From: Olavius algarvensis Delta 4 endosymbiont
GTDB taxonomy: Bacteria > Desulfobacterota > Desulfobacteria > Desulfobacterales > CAJINA01
Assembly: GCA_905176665.1 (NCBI GenBank)
Contig: CAJINA010000072.1
Location: 1 to 64,000 of the forward strand
Length of the DNA stretch: 64,000 bases
Direction: 5' to 3'
In this document: positions 9,254-16,831 of the stretch, one piece after another
Layout of the letters: each line of letters begins with the position of its first letter
Numbering within the stretch: position 1 is the stretch's first letter
Notes under the pieces: model-generated
Databases searched by the model: none
The model's input: only the letters and a program-made list of their open reading frames with translations
Told to the model about the DNA's origin: nothing
Made by a program: the position numbers and the translations under genes

Positions 9254-9320
9254 GTGTTTTGGTTGCAAGCCCCTTTCAGGGGCAACCCAAAGCCTGGCCC
9301 TCTGGACCAGGCTTCTTTCT
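9254..9320 (+). other. Two-hairpin motif, intact copy
   Basis: Stem GGTTGC/GCAACC encloses GCCCCTTTCAGGGG, followed by CAAA and a second hairpin AGCCTGGCCC/GGACCAGGCT, then CTTTCTG. A homologous copy at about 63081-63291 keeps the shape with a different first stem (GACG/CGTC) and shares a 17-nt run (9288-9304). The covarying first stem suggests a structured RNA; the second hairpin with its pyrimidine tail could end transcription. It sits upstream of the dehydrogenase promoter, so it is not in that mRNA leader if the promoter call is right. Confidence 0.5.
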
Positions 9321-9372
9321 GTCTGCGTTAGGTTGAAATATTGAAAAATAGTGTTCCGATATGGTTCATAAA

Positions 9373-9388
9373 TTGAATTAAATTCGAA
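9373..9388. promoter_or_regulatory. Operator-like palindrome 1
   Basis: TTGAATTAAATTCGAA, a near palindrome that matches 9453-9468 at 14 of 16 positions. It lies just upstream of the -35 box. The TTGAAT...ATTC-AA pattern is typical of dimeric repressor sites; the TetR protein at 12148 is the natural candidate. Confidence 0.55.
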
Positions 9389-9412
9389 TTTAGAACTAAC
9401 TTCAAATAAGTC

Positions 9413-9441
9413 TTGACAACTGTAAACCCAGATTTTATGAA
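9413..9441 (+). promoter_or_regulatory. Sigma-70-type promoter for acyl-CoA dehydrogenase
   Basis: TTGACA (9413-9418), 17-bp spacer, TATGAA (9436-9441). A start about 7 nt downstream gives a leader of roughly 70 nt. The promoter is bracketed by the two operator-like palindromes. Confidence 0.6.
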
Positions 9442-9452
9442 AATCTAATGCA

Positions 9453-9468
9453 TTGAATCAGATTCGAA
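9453..9468. promoter_or_regulatory. Operator-like palindrome 2
   Basis: TTGAATCAGATTCGAA, just downstream of the -10 box, where a bound repressor would block transcription. Its twin starts 80 bp upstream, about 7.6 helical turns. Confidence 0.55.
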
Positions 9469-9520
9469 ATTATAATTAAGTTCAATCTCAATAGAGGAAT
9501 CCGGCAGCCAGGGAGCGTCC

Positions 9521-10663
9521 ATGGATTTTGAATTTTCAAAAGAACAGTTGATGTTTAAAAAAGAGGTGATTCGGTTCGCGAAAAAGGAGATTGTACCCCG
9601 CGTCCAGGAGCACGATCTGAAAGAGGCCTTCGATTTTGAGTCTTTTCGCAAGATGGGCGAATTCGGGATCCTGGGTCTCCACTTTCCCGAGGCGTATGGG
9701 GGGGAGGGGGCCGATGTCGTCACCACCGTTTTGGCCGGCGAAGCCCTGGGCGAAGCGGGTGTTGACGGTGGCTTGACATTGGCCTACGGGGCGCATTCGT
9801 TTTTATGCGCGGACACCATTTTTTGCCACGGTACGGAGGCGCAGCGAAAGAAATACATCCCCAGGCTGGCGCGCGGCGAATGGATCGGCTGCATGGGGCT
9901 CTCCGAACCGGATGCCGGTTCAGACGTCGCCTCCCTGTCTACCACGGCCGTTAAAGAGGGGGGCCAATACGTGCTCAACGGCACGAAGATGTGGATAACA
10001 AATGGTCCCATTGCCGATGTAGCGGTAGTGTATGCCAAAACCGATCCGGAACAGCAGCACGCCGGTATATCCGCTTTTATCGTTGAAAAGGGCACCCCCG
10101 GGTTTAGTGCTGGAAAACCCTTGTTGAAAATGGGGGTTCGCAGCTCGCAGACGTCGGAACTGGTGTTTAAAGATTGCCGTCTGCCGTCTGAAAATCTGCT
10201 GGGTAATGAAGGTGAAGGCTTCCTGTACGCCATGCAGACCGTGGAGTGGGACCGCAGCGCCCTGCTGGCGCCTTTCGTGGGTTCCACCACCTACCTTTTG
10301 AAAAGGAGTGCCGACTACGCCAAGGGACGGGTTCAGTTCGGCCGGCCGATTGCCAAGTTTCAGGCCATTAAGAACAAGCTGGCCGACATGCGCATTTTCG
10401 GGGAAGCCAGCCGGAGCCTGGTATACCGGATTGCCTGGTGCAAGGACCAGGGGCGGCCCTTGAACCATCTCGAGGCCGCGGTCGCCAAACTCTTCATCGG
10501 TGACTGGAGTTTGCCGGTGACCAATGACGCCGTAACACTGCACGGCGGTTACGGCTATACCCATGAGTTTGATGTGGAGCGAATTTTCAGGGATACCCGC
10601 CTGGCTCCAATCGGCGGCGGAACGTCCGAAGTGCAGAAGATGATCATTTCGAAGCTCATGTAG
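9521..10663 (+). CDS. Acyl-CoA dehydrogenase with Asp at base position
   Basis: A 380-residue acyl-CoA dehydrogenase of normal length. N-terminal helical domain, then the beta domain with MGLSEPDAGSDVASL and LNGTKMWITNG, then the C-terminal helices with YAKGRVQFGRPI. The C-terminal loop reads GGGTSE, as in long-chain and isovaleryl-CoA dehydrogenases, so the base should be the Glu of a (Q/M)ERL motif. Here that segment reads VEWDRSALL, putting Asp244 at the position, with Glu242 two residues before. Asp bases are known in some dehydrogenases acting on alicyclic acyl-CoAs. Strong ribosome site AGGGAG. First gene of a plus-strand series of dehydrogenases. Confidence 0.92.
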   Translation: MDFEFSKEQLMFKKEVIRFAKKEIVPRVQEHDLKEAFDFESFRKMGEFGILGLHFPEAYGGEGADVVTTVLAGEALGEAGVDGGLTLAYGAHSFLCADTIFCHGTEAQRKKYIPRLARGEWIGCMGLSEPDAGSDVASLSTTAVKEGGQYVLNGTKMWITNGPIADVAVVYAKTDPEQQHAGISAFIVEKGTPGFSAGKPLLKMGVRSSQTSELVFKDCRLPSENLLGNEGEGFLYAMQTVEWDRSALLAPFVGSTTYLLKRSADYAKGRVQFGRPIAKFQAIKNKLADMRIFGEASRSLVYRIAWCKDQGRPLNHLEAAVAKLFIGDWSLPVTNDAVTLHGGYGYTHEFDVERIFRDTRLAPIGGGTSEVQKMIISKLM

Positions 10664-10666
10664 TCA

Positions 10667-10810
10667 GTGTCCTTTTACAATTGGCATATTTTGACCCAGG
10701 GCGGTGTTTTCGCTCTTTTGAGATCCTCAAGGTAGTGATCACTACGCCGGCGGTCTCAAAAGCGCCCAGGCCTTGCTCTGAACCAAAAGCTACCACTTGT
10801 GACAGGACAC
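10667..10810. repeat. Long hairpin element, copy D
   Basis: Imperfect arms GTGTCC..ACAA.TGG at the left and the complement ending GGACAC at the right (about 21 of 28 pair). The apex is the perfect palindrome TAGTGATCACTA. The interior shares GATCCTC, ACTACGCC and CTGAACCAAAAGC with copy E. It starts 3 bp after the stop of the preceding gene and ends 27 bp before the next start. Confidence 0.8.
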
Positions 10811-10837
10811 GGCATTAAAAGGAACAGGAAAGATAAA

Positions 10838-11968
10838 ATGAATTACGATTTTAGCGAGAAGGAACAGAATTTTATAAAGGCCGTGGCAGAATGTATCCAG
10901 CCCTTTGCGGACAAGGCCGGCCCTCAGGATTCTGACCGTGCGGCCGGTGAGCAGGATCTTGGGCGGGTGCTGCCCGTTCTGGCTGAAACCGGGTATACCG
11001 GTGTCGGATGCGGGTCTACCGGGATCGGAACGCAGACGCTGGTTGCCGCCATGGAGCATGTTGCGGCGGCGGCGCCTTCGCTCTTTTTAGGTCTTGAAAT
11101 GAGTAGCCGGGTGTTCGGACGTGCAGTGGCTGCCTGGGCCCAGACCCCGGACCTGTACGATACCGTCCTGACGCGGATCCAATCAGGCCGGGGCCTTGGC
11201 GCGGTAGCGCTTTCCGAGGAATCGATGAATACCGAAAATCAGGCCCTGGAAACCCATGGCCGCCGGGAGGACGGGCAGGTGGAGGTCAACGGTACGAAAA
11301 GCTTTGTTATCAATGGCCCGCTGGCGGATTGGATCGCAGTCGCCGGACAGTTTGAAGACCAGGGTGCTCTATTTATTATCCCCCGCGATACACCGGGGCT
11401 GACCCTGGGGGAAAGGTTTGTCACCAGCGGCTATGAAGGTGCCGCCATCTGCATGCTGACTTTGGAGAACTGCCGTGTGCCCGCCACCCACGTGATGGTA
11501 CCGGCAAATCCCGACGATTTGCTGCCCACCCTCAGATTGTGGGAAAACCAGGTTATGATCGGTGCCAGCCTCGGCGCCTTGAAAGCCGCCTTTGAGACTG
11601 CGCGGGATTCCGCGAAGATCAACCGGACCGGCGGTAAACCAGCGATTGCCTACCAGGCGGTGGCCTTCAAGTTATCCGAAGTGTTAACGCTCTATCAGAC
11701 CGCCCAGCTTCTTGCCTATCGGGCGGCCTGGACCTGTGACACCCTTCCCAAGGAGGCTGAGTCGCTTATCTGGTGTGCGAAGGTATTTTGCACGGAAGCT
11801 GCCGAAAAAGTAGCCGGTTATGCCTTGCAGATTCTTTCCAGCGAAGGATTTTTGTCCGGTAATCCGGCCGAACGGGCTTACCGCAATGCCAAGCTGGGGC
11901 AGATTTACGGCACATCCACTGAAATCGCACGGGTCAAGATTGGAGATCAAGCGTTGGGTTATAAGTAA
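10838..11968 (+). CDS. Acyl-CoA dehydrogenase-like protein, divergent
   Basis: A 376-residue member of the acyl-CoA dehydrogenase family, more divergent than its neighbours. The beta-domain motif is relaxed (VALSEESMNTENQAL instead of a TEPxAGSD motif), but NGTKSFVINGP and the C-terminal IYGTSTEIARVKIG are kept. Glu236 (LWENQ) aligns with the LCAD-type base. The start is the ATG at 10838 with AGGAAAG ahead of it; an alternative GTG at 10799 lies inside element D. It may be an active dehydrogenase of unusual specificity or a partner subunit of the enzyme encoded just upstream, since heteromeric acyl-CoA dehydrogenases are known. Likely co-transcribed with the gene at 9521. Confidence 0.85.
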   Translation: MNYDFSEKEQNFIKAVAECIQPFADKAGPQDSDRAAGEQDLGRVLPVLAETGYTGVGCGSTGIGTQTLVAAMEHVAAAAPSLFLGLEMSSRVFGRAVAAWAQTPDLYDTVLTRIQSGRGLGAVALSEESMNTENQALETHGRREDGQVEVNGTKSFVINGPLADWIAVAGQFEDQGALFIIPRDTPGLTLGERFVTSGYEGAAICMLTLENCRVPATHVMVPANPDDLLPTLRLWENQVMIGASLGALKAAFETARDSAKINRTGGKPAIAYQAVAFKLSEVLTLYQTAQLLAYRAAWTCDTLPKEAESLIWCAKVFCTEAAEKVAGYALQILSSEGFLSGNPAERAYRNAKLGQIYGTSTEIARVKIGDQALGYK

Positions 11969-12110
11969 GGTCCATATACAGATGGCATCTTTTGCCCCAG
12001 GGCGTCGTTTTCACACTTTTGTGATCCTCGCCGTAGCGTCTACTACGCCTCCGGTCCCAAAAGTGCTCAAGCCTTGCGCTGAACCAAAAGCCACCATCTG
12101 TGAATGGACC
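11969..12110. repeat. Long hairpin element, copy E
   Basis: Arms GGTCCATxxACAGATGG (left from 11969) and the complement ending at 12110. Apex CCGTAGCGTCTACTACGCC. It begins at the base after the TAA of the preceding gene. The interior is closely similar to copy D, while the outer arms are quite different. Confidence 0.8.
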
Positions 12111-12147
12111 TCGCAATATTAACAAAATTGAAAAGGCGGCAAAGACG

Positions 12148-12828
12148 ATGACGAAGAAAGCTGCGGTGAGAAAGCCGCAATACACGGACAAGCCGCTTTC
12201 CAAAAGTGCGTTGCGGCGTCAGCGGGAGAGGGAAAAACGGTACCAGACCATCTTCAAGGCGGCGGAAAAGCTCTTTGCCCGGCAGGGATTCCACAAGACC
12301 AGTATGGAACAAGTTGCCGACCGGGCCGCGGTGTCCGTGGGGACCGTCTATTTCTACTTCAAGAACAAGGAAGACCTGCTGGTTCACCTGATCGATGCCA
12401 TCGGTTATCAGCTCAGAAACCTGCTGGGCAAGGAGTTTACCCGTTCCGATGGCTCCCTGGATGGCCTGGCCCGGGCCGGGCAGGTGTTCTTCGATGAATT
12501 TTGCACCAAACATCCGGAGCGACTGGCCATCTTTTTCCGGGAGTCGGCCGGACAGAGTGAAGCGGTCGAGGTTCACCGGAAGAAGCTATTCAATAAAATC
12601 ATCACGGATGTAGAAGCAGCCCTCATTAAGCTGCAGCAAACGGCCGGCCGGCGGTTTCCCAGCAGATTGTCGGCCGAAATTATGGCCGTCAGCATTATGG
12701 GAATGTACGAACGGATTGCCTACCACTATCTCATCTGGCAGGACAATCGGGCCGCGGATATATCCGCCATCGGACAGGATGCCGTGACCTTTATCGTGGG
12801 CGGTGTAAAAAATCTTATGAAGGCTTAG
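12148..12828 (+). CDS. TetR-family transcriptional regulator
   Basis: A 226-residue TetR/AcrR-type regulator. The N-terminal helix-turn-helix spans about residues 30-75 (FKAAEKLFARQGF, then SVGTVYFYFKNKEDLL), with a basic N-terminal tail before it. The C-terminal two thirds form the helical ligand/dimer domain. Placed among acyl-CoA dehydrogenase genes, it is likely an acyl-CoA-sensing repressor of FadR/PsrA/LiuR type; the paired palindromes around the promoter at 9413-9441 are plausible targets. ATG 12148 is preferred over a GTG at 12100, which falls inside hairpin element E; its ribosome site is weak. Confidence 0.9.
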   Translation: MTKKAAVRKPQYTDKPLSKSALRRQREREKRYQTIFKAAEKLFARQGFHKTSMEQVADRAAVSVGTVYFYFKNKEDLLVHLIDAIGYQLRNLLGKEFTRSDGSLDGLARAGQVFFDEFCTKHPERLAIFFRESAGQSEAVEVHRKKLFNKIITDVEAALIKLQQTAGRRFPSRLSAEIMAVSIMGMYERIAYHYLIWQDNRAADISAIGQDAVTFIVGGVKNLMKA

Positions 12829-12866
12829 CCGGGCAAAAGCGTTTCAGTTCGCACCGTCCCGGCTAA
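12825..12866. terminator. Hairpin over the TetR stop codon
   Basis: TTAGCCGGG (12825-12833) pairs exactly with CCCGGCTAA (12858-12866) around a 24-nt loop; the stop codon is in the left arm. There is no T-run, so a terminator role is uncertain. Confidence 0.35.
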
Positions 12867-12953
12867 ATGCTAACGGATGCCTGTGAGGGTCGCCCTGCGG
12901 GTGCACCCTGTCAAGCGGCGAATGGGGTATTGGGGTTTGGTCTTTAACTTAAC

Positions 12954-13083
12954 ACTCAATTTTCGGATGGCATGTAAGTGTAAGCCCAGTATTCGGTATC
13001 GGGATCGAAATCGTTGCCTGCGATACATTTCTGGAATCGATCCCGATATCGATTTCGATTTAGGTTAGACCCGAAAGTTGAGT
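12954..13083. repeat. 130-bp element with terminal inverted repeats, copy 1
   Basis: Ends ACTCAATTTTCGG (12954-12966) and CCGAAAGTTGAGT (13071-13083) pair at 12 of 13 positions. The interior has TATCGGGATCGA and its complement (12997-13008, 13037-13048). A 21-nt core is identical to one in the element at 61732-61863, whose ends are also alike. Size and structure are those of a non-coding miniature transposable element (MITE). It lies just upstream of the ribosome site of the next gene. Confidence 0.7.
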
Positions 13084-13114
13084 AAGAACTTAAAACCTGA
13101 AACCGGAGGGTTTC

Positions 13115-14275
13115 ATGTCATTTGAATTTTCTGAAACAGCGGGGGTCCAGGAGTATTTCGGCAAGGCCCATGCACTCGTGCGCAAGTCGGTGAAAGAGTT
13201 CGTCAATAAAGAAGTCAAACCGTTTATCGATGATTGGGAGGAAGCCGGCGAGTTCCCCCGCGAACTCTATAAAAAGGCTGCAGCCGTAGACATCCTGGGC
13301 ATTGGCTACCCTGCAGAGGTGGGGGGCACGCCCGGTGATATTTTTTTCAAGATAGCTGCCAGCGAGGAATTGATGCGCAGCGGTTCGGGAGGCCTGGTAG
13401 CTGGGCTGGGGTCACTGGATATTGCCATTCCGCCGATCGTACGGCATGGCACTGAGGCGCAGAAGGAACGCTTCGTAAAACCGGTGCTGGCCGGCGAGCG
13501 GATTGCAGCCCTGGCCATCACTGAACCGGGCGGTGGCAGTGACGTGGCCAATTTGAAAACTACGGCGGTCCAAGAGGGGGACCATTATGTCGTCAACGGG
13601 AACAAAACCTTCATTACCAGCGGCTGCCGGGCCGACCAGGTTACCTGTGCCGTCCGGACCGGCCCGGAAGGGGCCCACGGTATCAGTTTCCTGGTAGTTG
13701 AAAAAGACACCCCGGGCTTCAGGGCATCCCAAAAACTGAAGAAGACCGGCTGGTGGGCTTCCGACACAGCGGAACTGTTTTTCGATGACTGCCGGGTTCC
13801 GGTGGAAAACCTGATCGGGGAGGAGAACCAGGGGTTCTACCTGATCATGGAAAATTTCCAGATGGAGCGGTTGGCCCTGGCTGTGATGGCCAACATGACC
13901 GCCCAGCTGGCCTACGAGGAAGCAGCCCGGTATGCCAAGGAACGCGAGGCGTTCGGAAAGCCCCTGTCCGGCTTCCAGGTCACCCGGCATAAATTAGTCG
14001 ACATGGCCACGCTGGTGGAAGTAAGTCGCGAGTTCACCTACCGGGTGGCGGCCAGAATCGATGCCGGGATCGACCAGATAAAACAGGTGTCCATGGCCAA
14101 GAATTTCGCCTGCCGCACCGGGGACAAGGTCACCTTCGAAGCCGTACAGATCTTTGGGGGCTGCGGCTATATGCGCGGCACCCTCGTGGAACGGCTTTTT
14201 CGGGACAACCGCATTCTTTCTATCGGCGGGGGCACCACCGAGATTATGAAAGAGATCATTTCAAAATTACCATAG
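13115..14275 (+). CDS. Acyl-CoA dehydrogenase, LCAD/IVD-like
   Basis: A 386-residue acyl-CoA dehydrogenase. Motifs include LAITEPGGGSDVANL and VNGNKTFITSG in the flavin-binding beta domain. The base is likely Glu251 in QMERLALA, with the matching C-terminal GGGTTEIMKEI, the pattern of long-chain and isovaleryl-CoA dehydrogenases. The start has GGAGGG 4 nt upstream. The next gene, a 615-residue dehydrogenase, begins 12 bp after the stop, so the two form a tight operon. Electrons would pass to electron-transfer flavoprotein, which is not encoded in this window. Confidence 0.93.
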   Translation: MSFEFSETAGVQEYFGKAHALVRKSVKEFVNKEVKPFIDDWEEAGEFPRELYKKAAAVDILGIGYPAEVGGTPGDIFFKIAASEELMRSGSGGLVAGLGSLDIAIPPIVRHGTEAQKERFVKPVLAGERIAALAITEPGGGSDVANLKTTAVQEGDHYVVNGNKTFITSGCRADQVTCAVRTGPEGAHGISFLVVEKDTPGFRASQKLKKTGWWASDTAELFFDDCRVPVENLIGEENQGFYLIMENFQMERLALAVMANMTAQLAYEEAARYAKEREAFGKPLSGFQVTRHKLVDMATLVEVSREFTYRVAARIDAGIDQIKQVSMAKNFACRTGDKVTFEAVQIFGGCGYMRGTLVERLFRDNRILSIGGGTTEIMKEIISKLP

Positions 14276-14287
14276 GGGGAATTTTCC

Positions 14288-16135
14288 GTGGCACAAGTGC
14301 TGGCAGACCGTAGAGATGTTGATTTCGTTCTATTTGAGCAATTGGCATTGGAATCCATTCTGGAAAATGAAAAATTTTCCGATTTGAATAAAAAAACCAT
14401 CGACCTGATTATTACCGAAGCCCGCAGCCTGGCCATAAAGGAGATCCTGCCAACCAACGGGCCCGGTGACCGGAAAGGCTGCACCTTCGACAAGGGTGTG
14501 GTCAGGGTGCCCGCCGAGTTTCACCGGGCATTTGAACTCTACCGGGATGGCGAGTGGATCACGATGATCGACGATCCCGCAGTCGGTGGGCAGGGCCTGC
14601 CCATTACCGCGGCGACAGCCATCGGTGAGTATTTTACGGGGGCCAATTGTGCGTTCGGTATGTATCCTGCCCTGTGCCACGGGGCCGGAAAGCTGGTGGA
14701 ACTGTTTGGAACCGAAGAGCAGCGAGAATTGTACCTGGATAAAATGTACTCCGGCCAGTGGGGCGGCAGCATGCTGTTGACCGAGCCGGGTGCCGGCAGC
14801 GACGTGGGCGCCCTGGAGACTACGGCGGTAGACAAGGGCGACGGTACCTATTCCATAACAGGCAGCAAGATATTCATTACCGGCGGCGAACAGGATTTGA
14901 CGGAGAATATCATCCACCCGGTGCTGGCTCGCATAGAGGGGGCTCCCGAAGGCACCAAGGGCATTTCACTTTTCCTGGTTCCCAAGATCAGGGTCAATCC
15001 GGACGGCAGTCTGGGCGAACCCAACGATGTGGTCTGCACGGGTATCGAGGAGAAGATGGGCATCCACGGCAGCAGTACCTGCAGCCTGACCCTGGGTGGC
15101 CAGGGCGGGTGTAGCGGCACCTTGCTGGGTGAAGCCAACAAGGGGATGCGGGCCATGTTCCACATGATGAACGAGGCCAGGCTGGGGGTCGGCATCCAGG
15201 GCATGTCCATGGGGGGCGCCGCCTACCAGTTCGCGTTGAACTATGCCAAAGAGCGCAAACAGGGCAAAAACCTGCTGCAGATGATGGATCCCGAGGCACC
15301 GTCGGTGGCGATAGTGGAACATCCGGATGTCCGGCGGATGCTGCTGTGGATGAAGGCCTATGTGAGCGGCATGCGCAGTTTTATTTATTATGTCGGTCGC
15401 TGTTTCGACATTGCCGAGACCTCGGCCGATCCTGCCGAAAGAGAACGCTATGAAGGCCTTGTCGAAGTGTTGACCCCGGTTGTGAAAGCCTATTGTTCCG
15501 ACCGTGCTTTCGATGTTTGCACCCAGGCCGTCCAGGTCTACGGCGGGTACGGGTATATCGGGGAATATCCGGTAGAGCAGTATCTGCGGGACTGCAAGAT
15601 TACCAGCATTTACGAGGGGACCAACGGCATCCAGGCCATGGACCTGCTCGGACGGAAAATGGGTATGAAAAAGGGTCTGTACTTTATGACCCTGCTGGAA
15701 GAGATGCAAAAAACGATCGGCCAGGCCCGTGAATATCCGGACCTGGCCGAAATGGCAACTTCCGTGGAAACTGCCGTCAACCGCCTGGGCGAGGTGGCGT
15801 TAGGCCTCGGGCAGACCGCCATGTCGCCGCGGGTGCTGACTGCCTTTGCCTATGCCAAACCTTTTCTCGATATTACGGGAGAGGTTGTGATGGGCTGGAT
15901 GCATCTATGGCGGGCACTGGCGGCCCAGCCAAAGCTGGAAAAGCTGCTGAGCGGTCTGGATGCTGCGGCCCGGGAAAAAAAGCTGGCTAAGCATAAGAAC
16001 GCCATGTTCTACAATGGGCAGATCAAGACCGCGCGCTATTTTCTAAAAGCCCTGCTGCCGGAAGCCCTGGGTAAAATGGACGGTATTGCCGCGGCGGACG
16101 ATGCCGTGATGGAGATCGATCCGGCTGCCCTATAG
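14288..16135 (+). CDS. Acyl-CoA dehydrogenase, about 600-aa type, paralogue
   Basis: A 615-residue paralogue of the protein at 5893-7749, alike from the first residues to the C-terminal AMFYNGQIKTARYF segment. TEPGAGSDVGALET and ITGSKIFITGG mark the flavin site; Glu443 in IYEGTNGIQ is the expected base. It has the same residue number as in the paralogue, showing a gap-free alignment to that point. The start is GTG with AGGGGGA upstream. Two such paralogues on opposite sides of a TetR gene suggest separate substrates, such as different chain lengths or branching. Confidence 0.93.
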   Translation: MAQVLADRRDVDFVLFEQLALESILENEKFSDLNKKTIDLIITEARSLAIKEILPTNGPGDRKGCTFDKGVVRVPAEFHRAFELYRDGEWITMIDDPAVGGQGLPITAATAIGEYFTGANCAFGMYPALCHGAGKLVELFGTEEQRELYLDKMYSGQWGGSMLLTEPGAGSDVGALETTAVDKGDGTYSITGSKIFITGGEQDLTENIIHPVLARIEGAPEGTKGISLFLVPKIRVNPDGSLGEPNDVVCTGIEEKMGIHGSSTCSLTLGGQGGCSGTLLGEANKGMRAMFHMMNEARLGVGIQGMSMGGAAYQFALNYAKERKQGKNLLQMMDPEAPSVAIVEHPDVRRMLLWMKAYVSGMRSFIYYVGRCFDIAETSADPAERERYEGLVEVLTPVVKAYCSDRAFDVCTQAVQVYGGYGYIGEYPVEQYLRDCKITSIYEGTNGIQAMDLLGRKMGMKKGLYFMTLLEEMQKTIGQAREYPDLAEMATSVETAVNRLGEVALGLGQTAMSPRVLTAFAYAKPFLDITGEVVMGWMHLWRALAAQPKLEKLLSGLDAAAREKKLAKHKNAMFYNGQIKTARYFLKALLPEALGKMDGIAAADDAVMEIDPAAL

Positions 16136-16177
16136 ATAATGGCGGGCGGCAGGCTTGTGCGCTTGAGGTGGGATTTG

Positions 16178-16215
16178 AAAGGCGCTTCATTTGGTGGAGC
16201 GCCTTTTATAATTTT
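16178..16215 (+). terminator. Intrinsic terminator of dehydrogenase operon
   Basis: AAAGGCGCT and AGCGCCTTT pair perfectly (16178-16186, 16198-16206) around an 11-nt loop, followed by TATAATTTT. It lies 43 bp past the stop of the 615-residue dehydrogenase and is the clearest Rho-independent terminator in the window. Confidence 0.8.
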
Positions 16216-16303
16216 ATAAGTAGCCCGGGGGCCGGCAACGGGGATCAATGTTGACAGCTTTTCAGCGGACTGCGATAGTGTCGTCAACAAGGAGGTGCCA
16301 GGC

Positions 16304-16828
16304 ATGGATTTCAGCCTGTTCGAAAAGATGGAGGCCGATCAGCTGCGCAGCTATATCCGTTTTCTGCTCTGGCATTACCGGGTGGTGGATGCCTTCTGGT
16401 TTATCAAAGTTGGCGAGCGGTTTGACCAGCAGACCGCCGAGCAGATCAACGAGGAGGTGTGGGAAAAGGCGGCCGGCATGGCTGCCAAGGACCTGCGCAA
16501 TCGGTTTCAAATAGAAGCGACCGGTCTGGAAGGATTTGTGCAGGCCTTGCGTTTTTTTCCCTGGTGCATCCTGGTCGGATACCAGATCGAACAAACCCAG
16601 GAGCAGGTCACCCTGACGGTGCCGTCCTGCCCGACCCAGGTGGCCCGGTTGGATCGCGGCCTGGGCGAATACAACTGCAAGGAGATGCACCGGCGGGAGT
16701 TCGTCAACTTTGCCCGGGTCATCGATGACCGGATCCAGGTGCATTGCGATTTTGCTCCGCCGGATCCCCATCCGGACGATCTGTTTTGTCGGTGGCACTT
16801 TTCCCTCGATTCCAGCCCGGATGACTAG
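16304..16828 (+). CDS. Small cytosolic protein, DUF6125-like
   Basis: A 174-residue soluble protein. It recalls a family of uncharacterised proteins (DUF6125 / L-2-amino-thiazoline-4-carboxylate hydrolase-like) common in Desulfobacterota; this is from memory and tentative. Visible features are an aromatic N-terminal half (LLWHYRVVDAFWFIKV), a Cys/His set in the C-terminal half (PSCP, YNCKEMHRREF, VHCDF, FCRWHF) and no signal peptide. The start is the ATG at 16304 with GGAGG upstream; a GTG within that ribosome site is unlikely. It precedes two plus-strand genes by 3 and 18 bp gaps, so it probably heads a three-gene operon. Confidence 0.75.
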   Translation: MDFSLFEKMEADQLRSYIRFLLWHYRVVDAFWFIKVGERFDQQTAEQINEEVWEKAAGMAAKDLRNRFQIEATGLEGFVQALRFFPWCILVGYQIEQTQEQVTLTVPSCPTQVARLDRGLGEYNCKEMHRREFVNFARVIDDRIQVHCDFAPPDPHPDDLFCRWHFSLDSSPDD

Positions 16829-16831
16829 CCC

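Larger units (their letters stand above)
8973..9520. other. Divergent control region, PilZ and acyl-CoA dehydrogenase
   Basis: Gap of 548 bp. From left to right it holds about 280 bp with no feature I can name, a two-hairpin motif (9254-9320), two near-identical operator-like palindromes flanking a sigma-70-type promoter (9373-9468), and the leader of the gene at 9521. No gene is seen. Confidence 0.6.

Noticed and set aside
9241..9330. c-di-GMP-I riboswitch, suggested by GCAAGCC...CAACCCAAAGCC next to a PilZ gene
   Set aside because: The hallmark GCAAACC...GACGCAAAGCC core and the second receptor arm do not fit, and the bases form two simple nested hairpins also found at 63 kb. A covariance search would settle it.
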